A stretch of 13,191 nt of DNA from CAYLQD01 sp043819695. Lineage in GTDB: Bacteria; Planctomycetota; PUPC01. Below, piece after piece: positions 7,372 to 13,191 of the stretch. The position numbers were made by a program, and so were the translations under genes. The notes below the pieces were generated by a model, which saw nothing but the letters and a program-made list of their open reading frames with translations, was not told the origin of the DNA and made no database searches. The stretch is taken from the NCBI GenBank assembly GCA_043819695.1, contig JBDREM010000021.1:1-13191 (forward strand), read 5' to 3'. The stretch's first letter is position 1. The number at the start of each line of letters is the position of its first letter.

Positions 7372-7478
7372 TTGTCGTCGCAGCAATGGTCACAACGACC
7401 GCGGCCTCACACGGGACCGGGCCCATCCCGGTCCGCGTCCGGAAAACTATCGTACCTGAGGGCGCTCGTGCGCGATAA
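7359..7478 (+). CDS. 39-codon ORF, probable remnant of a secreted protein
   Basis: Starts at ATG 7359, overlapping the last 13 bases of the glycosyltransferase in another frame, and ends at TAA 7476-7478. The product begins MLRLIVVAAMVTTTAAS, which looks like a signal peptide with possible cleavage after AAS, followed by about 20 unremarkable residues. The overlap with the gene before is typical of an operon partner. The protein is too short to have a domain, so it is probably the 5' stub of a lost exported protein gene. A small real peptide cannot be excluded. A GGACCGGG/CCCGGTCC hairpin lies inside it at 7414-7434. Confidence 0.35.
   Translation: MLRLIVVAAMVTTTAASHGTGPIPVRVRKTIVPEGARAR
7414..7434. 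repeat. 8-bp stem hairpin GGACCGGG/CCCGGTCC
   Basis: Perfect 8-bp stem (7414-7421 with 7427-7434) around a five-base loop, between the second GT4 gene and the WbqC-like gene. No T-run follows, so a role as a factor-independent terminator is doubtful. It could slow transcription or protect the 3' end of the upstream mRNA segment. Confidence 0.5.
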
Positions 7479-7543
7479 TGATGAGGCCGTGTTGGCAGTG
7501 AACTTGATCTTCGTTTCGCGCGGACAATGAGGCAAGCTCCGCC

Positions 7544-8266
7544 ATGATCTGCGCCGTCCACCAGCCTCAATACTTGCCGTGGCTCGGCTTCTTCAGCAAG
7601 CTCGACGCCGCCGACGTGTTCGTCATCTACGATGACACGCAATACAAGCACGACGAGTGGCAGAACCGGAACCGGATCAAGACGCCGAACGGGGTCCAGT
7701 GGCTCACGGTGCCGGTCCACCACAGCCGGGGCGAGCTCATCGGCGACATCCGCATCGACAACCAGAAGCCGTGGCGGCGGAAGCACGCGCACGCGCTCGC
7801 GACGAACTACGCCCGCACGCCGTTCTATGAGGAATACGCGGACGGCCTCGCGGCCGTCTACGCCGCGGAGTGGGGGCATCTGGCGAAGCTCAACGTCGCG
7901 CTGATGAAGCTCATCTGCCGGTGGCTCGGCGTCGAGACGCCGATGATCCTGTCGTCCGAGCTCGGCTATCAGGGCTGCTCGACCGGCGCGCTCATCTCGA
8001 TCTGCAAGGAGGCGGGCGCCGACACCTATCTTTCGGGCCCGGGCGGGCGCAACTACCTCGAGACCGAACGCTTCGGCGCGGAGGACGTCCGGCTGCTGTT
8101 CCACGACTTCGAGCACCCGGCCTACGAGCAGCCGTTCGGCGAGTTCGTGCCATGCATGTCGGCCGTCGATCTGCTCTTCAACTGCGGCCCCCGGAGCCTG
8201 CCGGTCATCCGCAAAGGCCGAACGGTCTCGCCCCACTGCGCAACCGAACCCCAGGAGGCCGGATGA
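7544..8266 (+). CDS. WbqC-like family protein
   Basis: A 240-residue protein with the start typical of the WbqC-like family: MICAVHQPQYLPWLGFFSKL, then DVFVIYDDTQY, WQNRNRIKTPNG and WLTVPV. The middle has YLSGPGGRNYL and the C-terminal part AYEQPFGEFVPCMSAVDLLFNCG. The family is found in O-antigen and sugar-modification clusters. Its exact reaction is not settled, though a role in decorating sugars with an acyl or amino-acid-like group is commonly supposed. Start ATG 7544 has no strong ribosome-binding site. It follows a 172-base gap, so it may be a second transcript block or depend on read-through. The stop overlaps the start of the PIG-L gene by four bases (ATGA, 8263-8266), so the two products are probably made together. 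Confidence 0.85.
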   Translation: MICAVHQPQYLPWLGFFSKLDAADVFVIYDDTQYKHDEWQNRNRIKTPNGVQWLTVPVHHSRGELIGDIRIDNQKPWRRKHAHALATNYARTPFYEEYADGLAAVYAAEWGHLAKLNVALMKLICRWLGVETPMILSSELGYQGCSTGALISICKEAGADTYLSGPGGRNYLETERFGAEDVRLLFHDFEHPAYEQPFGEFVPCMSAVDLLFNCGPRSLPVIRKGRTVSPHCATEPQEAG

Positions 8267-8877
8267 ACATTCTCGCGATCGGATCGCATCCTGACGACAT
8301 CGAATACGGCTGCGGCGGAACGCTGCTGCGCCTCGCCCGCACGGGGGACAACGTTTACCTGTTCATCGCGACGAACGGCGACGAGGGCGGCTCGGCCGAC
8401 GTGCGCCGCGCCGAACAGGAAGATTCGGCAAGGCTGCTGGGCGTCCGGAAGATCTTCTGGGGCGGGTACCGCGACACGGAGGTGCCGCCGGGGAAAGACC
8501 TCATCACGAAGATCGAGGCGGCGGTGAAGGAGGTGAGGCCCGATATCATCTTCGGGCACGCCCCCCATGACACACACCAGGACCACCGCGCGCTCGCCGA
8601 TGCGACCCTCTCCGCGACGCGGTACGCGAAGAACGTGCTGCTGTTCGAGGGCCCGACGACGCAGGACTTCATGCCGACGTTCTTCGTCGATATCGGCGAG
8701 ACGCTCGAAGGCAAGCTGAACCTGCTCCGGGCGCACCGGTCGCAGGTCGACCGCACAAGAATCCAGGACCTCGACATCCTGACGATCGCCGGCTCGAACG
8801 CGAACTTCCGCGGCATACAGGCCCGCGTCAAGTACGCCGAGGGATTCCGGCCCGTGCGTTTTGTGATCGATGCTTAG
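8263..8877 (+). CDS. PIG-L (LmbE-like) family deacetylase
   Basis: A 204-residue zinc-dependent deacetylase of the PIG-L/LmbE/BshB family, which removes acetyl groups from N-acetylglucosaminyl compounds. Motifs: IGSHPDDIEYGCGG gives His9 and Asp12, and GHAPHDTHQDHRA has His residues at about 99, 102, 105 and 108 from which the third metal ligand comes. The C-terminal NFRGIQARVKYAEGFRPVR matches the RG-x-Q...YAE-x-F segment of BshB-like members. The length is close to the family norm. ATG 8263 has AGGAGG at 8253-8258 and overlaps the WbqC stop. Next to a WbqC-like gene and a DegT aminotransferase, it probably exposes a free amine on a cell-surface amino sugar or its precursor, rather than making bacillithiol; that is inference. 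Confidence 0.88.
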   Translation: MNILAIGSHPDDIEYGCGGTLLRLARTGDNVYLFIATNGDEGGSADVRRAEQEDSARLLGVRKIFWGGYRDTEVPPGKDLITKIEAAVKEVRPDIIFGHAPHDTHQDHRALADATLSATRYAKNVLLFEGPTTQDFMPTFFVDIGETLEGKLNLLRAHRSQVDRTRIQDLDILTIAGSNANFRGIQARVKYAEGFRPVRFVIDA

Positions 8878-8911
8878 CGGAGCTTCGATCGTGATCTCTT
8901 GCCGCATGGGC

Positions 8912-8959
8912 GATTAGGATTAAGATTAGGATTACGATTAGGATTACGAACAAGATCAG
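8912..8959. repeat. Degenerate hexamer array (GATTAG type), eight units
   Basis: Eight head-to-tail hexamers fill 48 bases: six of the form GATTA+G/A/C, then two diverged units (GAACAA, GATCAG). They lie in the 101-base gap between the PIG-L gene and the second DegT gene, just before the latter's start. A similar-length hexamer array with another unit is at 11227-11274. No protein or known regulatory motif explains it. Confidence 0.85.
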
Positions 8960-8978
8960 GCTTGGTGCTGGGCCAGCA

Positions 8979-10028
8979 ATGGAAGAGCGGATACCACACT
9001 CCCGGCCGACGCTCGGGCAGGCGGAAGCGGACGCCGCCGCCGAGGCCGTCCTCTCCGGGCACGTCGCCGCCGGCGAGCGGACGGCGCGCTTCGAGCGGGC
9101 CGTCGCCGAATTCGCCGGCCGGTCAGAAGCGGTTGCCACGTCGAGCGGGACGGCGGCGCTGTACGCCGCGCTGAGGGCGCTCGGTGCGGGCCACGGCGGC
9201 GAGGTGATCGTGCCGAGCTTCGTGTGCACCGCCCTCCTCCACGCCGTCCGGGCCGCGGGCGCAGAGCCGGTCGTGTGTGACGTCGGCGACGGCTTCAACA
9301 TGTCCGCCGAAGACGCCCGCGCGAGACTGACCGGGCGGACGGCCGCCGTCATCGTGCCGCACATGTTCGGGACGCCCGCGGCGATCGGCGAAATCGCCGA
9401 GCTCGGCCCGCCCGTCATCGAGGATTGTGCTCAGGCGATCGGCGCGGACATCGGCGGGGCGAAGTGCGGCTCGTTCGGCGCGGCCTCGATCTTCAGCTTC
9501 TACGCGACGAAGATGCTGGCGACCGGGGAGGGCGGAATGCTGGCGTCGAATTCACCGGGGCTCGTCGAACGCGCACGCGGCCTGATCGAGTACGACAAGA
9601 AGCGCGACGCGGCGCAGCGGTTCAATCTCAAGTTCAACGACATCGCCGCGGCCGTCGGGCTCGTGCAGCTCGAGCGGCTGGGCGAGTTCATCGCGCGGCG
9701 GCGCGCGCTCGCGGCCATCTACGACGAGGCGCTGGCAGGAGCGCCGGGGATCAAACCGGCCCCCGCCCCCGGCTCCATCTATTATAGGTATGTGATTGAG
9801 ACAGACGACGCGCCGGGCCTGATCGCCGGGCTGCGCGCACAGGGCATCGCGGCCGCGCGGCCGGTCGACCCGCCGCTGCATCGGATCGCCGGAGGGCCGG
9901 CCTGCCCGAACGCGGACCGGGCGTGGAAGTGCGCGGTCTCGCTGCCGATCTATCCGTCGCTGCCCGCCGCGCAGGCCGGCGCGGCCGCCGCCGCGGCGGC
10001 CGCCGCGGCCTTCGAGCGCTTGCGCTAG
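8979..10028 (+). CDS. DegT/DnrJ/EryC1 sugar aminotransferase (second copy)
   Basis: A 349-residue PLP enzyme of the sugar aminotransferase family. Visible features are IPHSRPTLGQAE at the start, LSGHVAAGERTARFE, TSSGTAALYAALRAL, VIVPSFVCTA, MFGTPA, IEDCAQAIGA with the cofactor Asp149, and FSFYATKMLATGEGGM with the Schiff-base Lys178. The segment IEYDKK...FNLKFNDIAAAVGLVQLERL is the usual DegT substrate-side region. The protein is closer to the standard family layout than the copy at 4961-6151, so the two are not a recent duplication. The C-terminus ends in ten alanines (335-344) before FERLR, encoded by GCG/GCC codons, which looks like a low-complexity expansion of the last helix. The ribosome-binding site before ATG 8979 is weak; a hexamer repeat array is just upstream. 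The next gene follows after 11 bases. Confidence 0.87.
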   Translation: MEERIPHSRPTLGQAEADAAAEAVLSGHVAAGERTARFERAVAEFAGRSEAVATSSGTAALYAALRALGAGHGGEVIVPSFVCTALLHAVRAAGAEPVVCDVGDGFNMSAEDARARLTGRTAAVIVPHMFGTPAAIGEIAELGPPVIEDCAQAIGADIGGAKCGSFGAASIFSFYATKMLATGEGGMLASNSPGLVERARGLIEYDKKRDAAQRFNLKFNDIAAAVGLVQLERLGEFIARRRALAAIYDEALAGAPGIKPAPAPGSIYYRYVIETDDAPGLIAGLRAQGIAAARPVDPPLHRIAGGPACPNADRAWKCAVSLPIYPSLPAAQAGAAAAAAAAAAFERLR

Positions 10029-10039
10029 AGGAGATCCTC

Positions 10040-11218
10040 GTGGGTTCGCCCGCGATCGCGCCGCGTACCAGTCTGATTCTCGTCATCGCCGCGGTCTTTC
10101 TCGCCATCATCGCGTATGCCGGGCTCGACGCGAGCGCGCCCGAGCGCACGATGGTCCTCGCGTTCACCCTCGCGGCGTGCATCGCGCTGGCGTTGACGCC
10201 GCTCGCGATGTACGTCTCGCACCAGGTCGGCCTGCTGGACGTTCCGGACGAGCGGAAGCGCCACGAGCGCCCGATGCCGCTGCTGGGCGGGGCGGTGGTG
10301 GTCGCGGCGTTCGTCGCCGCTGCGGCCGCAGCGGTGGCGGCGCTGCCCGGGGCCGCGCTCCCGGCCGAGCTCAAGAGCCAGCTCCTCGCGACGCTGGCCG
10401 CGGGGGTTCTCATCGCCGCGATCGGCGTGGCCGATGACAAGTGGGGGCTGACGGCCGGCGTGCGGCTCGTCGGCCAGCTCGCGGCCGTGTGCCTCGTGAT
10501 GAAGTGCGGCGTCGTGATGACGTTCCTGCCGGCGACGGCGCTTGGCAGGGCGGGCGAGGTGGTGCTCACCGTCATCTGGATCGTGGGCATCACGAACGCA
10601 TTGAACTTCCTCGACGGTCTCGACGGCCTCGCGTCGGGCGTGTCGGCGATCGCGGCCATCTCGTTCGGGGCAATCGCGCTCATGACCGGGCAGGCCGTCG
10701 TCGCGGCGGCGTCGTTCTGTCTCGCGGGCGCGGCCGTCGGGTTCCTCAACTACAACTTCCGGCCGGCCCGCATCTACCTGGGCGACTCGGGCGCGACGTT
10801 CCTGGGCTTCACGCTTGCGTGCATCGGCATCATCGGCGACTGGGGCACGCCGGACCGCGCCGAGAACTTGTTCGTGCCGGTCATCGTCCTGGCGATCCCG
10901 ATATACGATACAATATATATCACCATATATCGCATCAGGGCGGGGCAGGTCCGCACGCTGGCCGAGTGGGCGGCGTACGTCGGCCGCGACCACCTCCACC
11001 ACCGCCTCCAGCACCTCGGCATGCGGCCCGGCCGCGCGTGCCTCTTCATCTGGCTCGGCGGGCTCGCGCTCGGCGTGCTGGCCGCGATACTCAAGACGAA
11101 GGAAGGGCTCGACCGCTGCGACAAGTTCCTCGCGCTGCTTGTCGCCGCGATCATGTGCGTGGGCGCGACGATACTGATGGAACTGGGGAAGAACGGGAAG
11201 AAACCAGGCGGGACATAG
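10040..11218 (+). CDS. WecA/TagO-type undecaprenyl-phosphate sugar-1-phosphate transferase
   Basis: A 392-residue polytopic membrane protein of the MraY/WecA superfamily, which transfers a HexNAc-1-phosphate from its UDP form onto undecaprenyl phosphate and so starts a glycan chain. Motifs in order: DVPDERKRHERPMPLLGG (67-84), the Mg-binding IGVADDKWGL (Asp132-Asp133), NALNFLDGLDGLASG (186-200), RIYLGDSGATFLGF (about 250-262), and the cytoplasmic GRDHLHHRLQHLG loop, characteristic of the WecA side rather than MraY. About ten hydrophobic segments are visible. The start is taken as GTG 10040, with AGAGGAG at 10027-10033, because an upstream reading would run back into the aminotransferase gene and adds only Arg-rich residues. 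It is the last gene of the cluster, 11 bases behind the aminotransferase. Confidence 0.9.
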   Translation: MGSPAIAPRTSLILVIAAVFLAIIAYAGLDASAPERTMVLAFTLAACIALALTPLAMYVSHQVGLLDVPDERKRHERPMPLLGGAVVVAAFVAAAAAAVAALPGAALPAELKSQLLATLAAGVLIAAIGVADDKWGLTAGVRLVGQLAAVCLVMKCGVVMTFLPATALGRAGEVVLTVIWIVGITNALNFLDGLDGLASGVSAIAAISFGAIALMTGQAVVAAASFCLAGAAVGFLNYNFRPARIYLGDSGATFLGFTLACIGIIGDWGTPDRAENLFVPVIVLAIPIYDTIYITIYRIRAGQVRTLAEWAAYVGRDHLHHRLQHLGMRPGRACLFIWLGGLALGVLAAILKTKEGLDRCDKFLALLVAAIMCVGATILMELGKNGKKPGGT

Positions 11219-11226
11219 CCCCCTGT

Positions 11227-11274
11227 CTTACTCTTACTCTTGCTCTTACTCTTACTCCTAATCTCGCTCTTGTC
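11227..11274. repeat. Degenerate hexamer array (CTTACT type), eight units
   Basis: Eight hexamers in 48 bases: four CTTACT, one CTTGCT and three diverged units (CCTAAT, CTCGCT, CTTGTC). CCTAAT is the complement of ATTAGG, a rotation of the GATTAG unit in the array at 8912-8959, so the arrays seem related. It begins nine bases after the stop of the WecA-like gene. Confidence 0.85.
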
Positions 11275-11333
11275 CCCAGCCGCAATTCGCGCTCCCGGCC
11301 GCTCTTTCGCACGCGGCGATTGAAAGCACGCGC

Positions 11334-11363
11334 AAGAGTAAGAGTAAGAGTATGAGCAAGAAC
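11334..11363. repeat. Hexamer array (AAGAGT type), five units, inverted
   Basis: Three AAGAGT units followed by ATGAGC and AAGAAC. AGTAAG, a rotation of this unit, is the exact complement of CTTACT in the array at 11227-11274, so the two arrays form an inverted pair. It lies 20 bases from the stop codon of the amidase gene on the minus strand. Confidence 0.8.
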
Positions 11364-11383
11364 GACACGCCGAGGAAGAGGCG

Positions 11384-12403
11384 TCAGTCGTCGAGGAACC
11401 GGATGATCCCGTCGGCGACGGCGGCCGCGAGATGCTCCTGATACTCGGCCTTCATCAGCCGGAGGTTCTCCGACGGATTCGACATGAAGCCCAGCTCGAC
11501 GAGCACGGCCGGGCAGGCCGAGCGCTCGAGCACGCGGAGCGCGCCGGGCCGTGTGCCGTGGTCGGGCGCGCCGGTCGCCGGCCCCATCTGCACGCGTATG
11601 AGCGACGCCAGCCGCAGGCTCCGGCCGCGGTTCTGCTCGAGCAGCGCCCGGCAGCTCCCGAGCTCGAGGCTGCATTCGCGGAAGATCTTCGACGCCCGCG
11701 CCGAGTCCGAATACGACGGCTTCGTGTGGCAGACGAAGAGCGTGAAGCCGTGCCGCGAGCTGTTCTCGTTCGAGTCGGCGTGAATCGAGACGAAGGCGTC
11801 GGCGCCGGTCCGGTTGCCGATCTCAGCCCGTTCGTTCAGCGGGATGAAGACGTCGGACGTCCGCGTCATCGTCACGCGGACCCCCTTCGCGCGCAGCCGG
11901 GCAGCGATGAGCTGCGACGTGAGCAGGTTGACGGTCTTCTCGTATCCGCCGCGGACGCCGATCGCGCCCGGGTCGTGGCCGCCGTGACCGGGGTCGATCA
12001 CGACGTGAAAACGCCCGTAATGCTTCGCCGGCGGCTTCGCCGGCCGCTCCTTCGGGCCGGCCGGTTCGAGCAGCTCGCGGCACGCGGGCACGAAGCCGGC
12101 CGGGACGCTCACGCGGCCGTTCGCGATGACGACCCTGTGGCCCGGAAACAGCACTTTGCCGCAGACAAGCACGCCCCGCAGCCGGGGGTTGAACACGACC
12201 GTTCCCCGGTCGCCGGTCAAGACGAGCATGTGCGAGCCGCCGTTGGCACGGGCGACTTGCAGCCCGAGCTGCTTCGCAAGGCTCGATGCCGCAACCATGT
12301 CGGCCGCCGGCCGCTCGGGCGGAGCCACGGGCCGCGAAGGACATCCCGTGAGGAACGTGACGAACAGGACGGAGGGAATGAGAAAGCGGTAACTCGAGAT
12401 CAC
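11384..12403 (-). CDS. N-acetylmuramoyl-L-alanine amidase, lipoprotein (Amidase_3)
   Basis: A 339-residue zinc amidase that cuts the bond between MurNAc and the stem peptide of peptidoglycan. Residues 1-21 form a lipoprotein signal ending in LTGC, with Cys21 as lipidation site. Residues about 60-100 (MLVLTGDRGTVVFNP...VSVP) resemble a copper-amine-oxidase-N-like beta domain often found before Amidase_3 domains. The catalytic domain begins at FHVVIDPGHGGHDPGA. The zinc-site residues are His140, Glu155 (GGYEK) and His208 (VSIHAD), and the catalytic Glu303 is in VELGF. The start is placed at GTG 12403 rather than TTG 12481, because that TTG lies in a promoter -35 box and because the signal peptide begins directly at the GTG. 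It is convergent with the polysaccharide cluster and probably independent of it: cell-wall turnover or division. Confidence 0.85.
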   Translation of the reverse strand: MISSYRFLIPSVLFVTFLTGCPSRPVAPPERPAADMVAASSLAKQLGLQVARANGGSHMLVLTGDRGTVVFNPRLRGVLVCGKVLFPGHRVVIANGRVSVPAGFVPACRELLEPAGPKERPAKPPAKHYGRFHVVIDPGHGGHDPGAIGVRGGYEKTVNLLTSQLIAARLRAKGVRVTMTRTSDVFIPLNERAEIGNRTGADAFVSIHADSNENSSRHGFTLFVCHTKPSYSDSARASKIFRECSLELGSCRALLEQNRGRSLRLASLIRVQMGPATGAPDHGTRPGALRVLERSACPAVLVELGFMSNPSENLRLMKAEYQEHLAAAVADGIIRFLDD

Positions 12404-12452
12404 CAGCCCACCAGGATATTCGTGTAAGCGAAGCACGCCATCGAGACGGGAT

Positions 12453-12481
12453 ATTATCGGCGCTTCTCTCCGGTCGTTCAA
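12453..12481 (-). promoter_or_regulatory. Sigma-70-type promoter for the amidase gene
   Basis: Read on the minus strand, TTGAAC (12476-12481) and GATAAT (12453-12458) are separated by 17 bases. Transcription would start near 12446, about 43 bases before GTG 12403. The -35 box touches the end of the transposase remnant, so the insertion may have supplied or replaced it. Confidence 0.6.
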
Positions 12482-13160
12482 TCACTATTCCGCGAACGGC
12501 CGCAAAAGGCCAGCCACCTTCTTCCGGCCCAGGAATGGCGCGGACCTGGGCCGACGGAGCAGCAACGCAGCGCCAGGGTGCGCACGTAGATAGTACCCCC
12601 TGGGTCGGCGAGGAGTATATCGACATGGATGGGGGGAAGCAAGAAGACGGCGAGGTCGCGGTCGGGCTGCAACTGGCGCAAGGTCTCGGCGGGCGACCGC
12701 CACTCGCGACTGCGGTTCTTCCGCCCGAGGTTGTACCAGTTTTGCCAGGTCGCGATCTTCTGCCAGAAGTCGAGGCGGCCGGCGAAGTCCTCGATGTCGA
12801 AGAACTCGGGCTCGATCCGGCTGTGCAGGCTCTCGGCCTCGGCCTGGGCGTTGGGACAACTTTCAGCCGCTCCGCACCAAATCCAGGCGTTTTACGGCGC
12901 TCGTCCAGCACGGCCGCCTCGTCCGACGGCTTTGTCTTGTGCGGACAGGTCTTCGGCCGGCGGCTGCGGTCAAAGAGGCCCGGCGGCCCTTCGGCAAGAT
13001 ACCGGTCCCGCCATTTGCGAACCGTCCTCGGCGTCGTGCCGAACGCGCGGGCCGTCGGCTTCACGCCGATCTCGAGGGCCGACCGCACCATCCGCATGCG
13101 ATAATCAAACACGTGGTTTTTCGAGCGAATCACGGTACAATACTCCACGGGGCACATCAT
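12478..13160 (-). pseudogene. IS481-like transposase with the catalytic core deleted
   Basis: The N-terminal part (13160 to about 12865) is an intact helix-turn-helix start: RMRMVRSALEIGVKPTARAF, GTTPRTVRKWRDRYLAEGPPGLFDRSRRP, then TPGFGAERLK. It has a strong Shine-Dalgarno, AAAAGGAGG at 13168-13176, seven bases before ATG 13160. The sequence then jumps, in another frame, to the C-terminal end of an integrase: CPNAQAEAESLHSRIEPEFFDIED...WQNWYNLGRKNRSREW RSPAETL, down to a stop at 12478. The last acidic residue of the DDE triad (E in ESLH) remains, but roughly 180 residues holding both Asp residues are gone. The protein cannot catalyse transposition. The N-terminal frame stays open far into the amidase gene, but that extension has no domain and is a G+C effect. 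The IS481/IS3-type assignment rests on motif shape. Confidence 0.75.
12525..12553. repeat. 9-bp stem hairpin near the transposase 3' end
   Basis: CGGCCCAGG (12525-12533) is the reverse complement of 12545-12553, around an 11-base loop. It lies inside or just beyond the 3' end of the transposase remnant. It may be part of the element's terminal sequence. Confidence 0.55.
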
Positions 13161-13191
13161 TGGCTCGCCTCCTTTTCCTCAGAGCGGTTTT

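Larger units (their letters stand above)
11219..11383. terminator. Convergent intergenic region, possible bidirectional terminator
   Basis: This 165-base stretch separates the ends of two convergent genes. It contains a CTTACT-type hexamer array (11227-11274) and, 59 bases on, a shorter array of the complementary unit (11334-11363). A transcript crossing it from either side could fold into an imperfect stem of more than 20 pairs. There is no T-run, so it would not be a classical factor-independent terminator. Termination is inferred only from position and fold. Confidence 0.4.

Noticed and set aside
8912..8959. CRISPR array
   Set aside because: Units are six bases with no spacers and no cas genes are near; it is a simple tandem repeat.
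9923..10039. Upstream ATG start for the WecA-like gene
   Set aside because: It would lie inside the aminotransferase gene and add an Arg-rich stretch unlike the family; GTG 10040 has a good ribosome-binding site.
11384..12427. Long plus-strand frame (331 codons) opposite the amidase
   Set aside because: The minus strand carries a clear Amidase_3 domain with all zinc-site residues; the plus frame has no recognisable domain.
12404..12481. Upstream TTG start for the amidase (26 extra residues)
   Set aside because: The TTG is part of a TTGAAC-17-GATAAT promoter, and the extra residues would precede a complete lipoprotein signal peptide.
11823..13160. A single 445-residue minus-strand protein starting at the helix-turn-helix
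   Set aside because: Only the first ~100 residues are family-like. After about 12865 it runs out of frame through the transposase C-terminus and the amidase gene.
1..13191. tRNA, rRNA or riboswitch genes
   Set aside because: I saw no cloverleaf with TTCGA-type T-loop, no rRNA segments and no known riboswitch core by reading; a covariance-model scan could still find a weak one.

Overview
The window is a G+C-rich bacterial chromosome segment that carries a surface-polysaccharide gene cluster flanked by decayed and mobile DNA. Amino-sugar transferases, a heptosyltransferase-like enzyme and a WecA-type initiating transferase point to a Gram-negative envelope. Two predicted lipoproteins and a remnant of a GH127-like hydrolase fit a diderm with large carbohydrate gene sets, such as Planctomycetota or a related PVC or candidate phylum. 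That placement is inference from style, not from a marker gene.

Layout. 38-1210: a lipoprotein with TPR repeats, visibly lower in G+C than the rest. 1211-1570: no recognisable gene. 1573-2400: a broken GH127-like glycoside hydrolase with both ends missing and one, probably two, frameshifts. 2385-2640: a palindrome- and hairpin-rich element, including a 48-bp imperfect palindrome where the hydrolase remnant stops. 2686-2715: a near-consensus sigma-70 promoter placed so that the first gene would be transcribed with essentially no leader. 2724-11218: a co-directional run of GT4 glycosyltransferase, GT9 glycosyltransferase, DegT aminotransferase, second GT4, a 39-codon remnant, WbqC-like protein, PIG-L deacetylase, second DegT aminotransferase, and WecA/TagO-type phosphoglycosyltransferase. 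Junctions of 1-4 nt overlap (ATGA, TAATG) support at least two tightly coupled blocks. 11219-11383: a convergent intergenic region with degenerate hexamer arrays in inverted orientation. 11384-12403 (minus): a lipoprotein N-acetylmuramoyl-L-alanine amidase with its own promoter. 12478-13160 (minus): an IS481-like transposase that has lost its catalytic centre.

How the genes fit together: the WecA-type enzyme would load a first sugar phosphate on undecaprenyl phosphate. The glycosyltransferases would extend the chain. The DegT enzymes, the PIG-L deacetylase and the WbqC-like protein would supply or modify an amino sugar. No flippase, polymerase or ligase lies in the window, so the pathway is incomplete here.

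The most unusual item is a 44-bp near-perfect palindrome (7153-7196) inside the second GT4 gene. It is translated in frame as an extra, A+T-rich peptide at a loop where the family normally has only a few residues. Its 14-bp core, GACGCATATGCGTC, is identical to the core of the palindrome at 2385-2432. This suggests a dispersed palindromic element that can sit inside coding sequence, in the manner of the Rickettsia palindromic elements.
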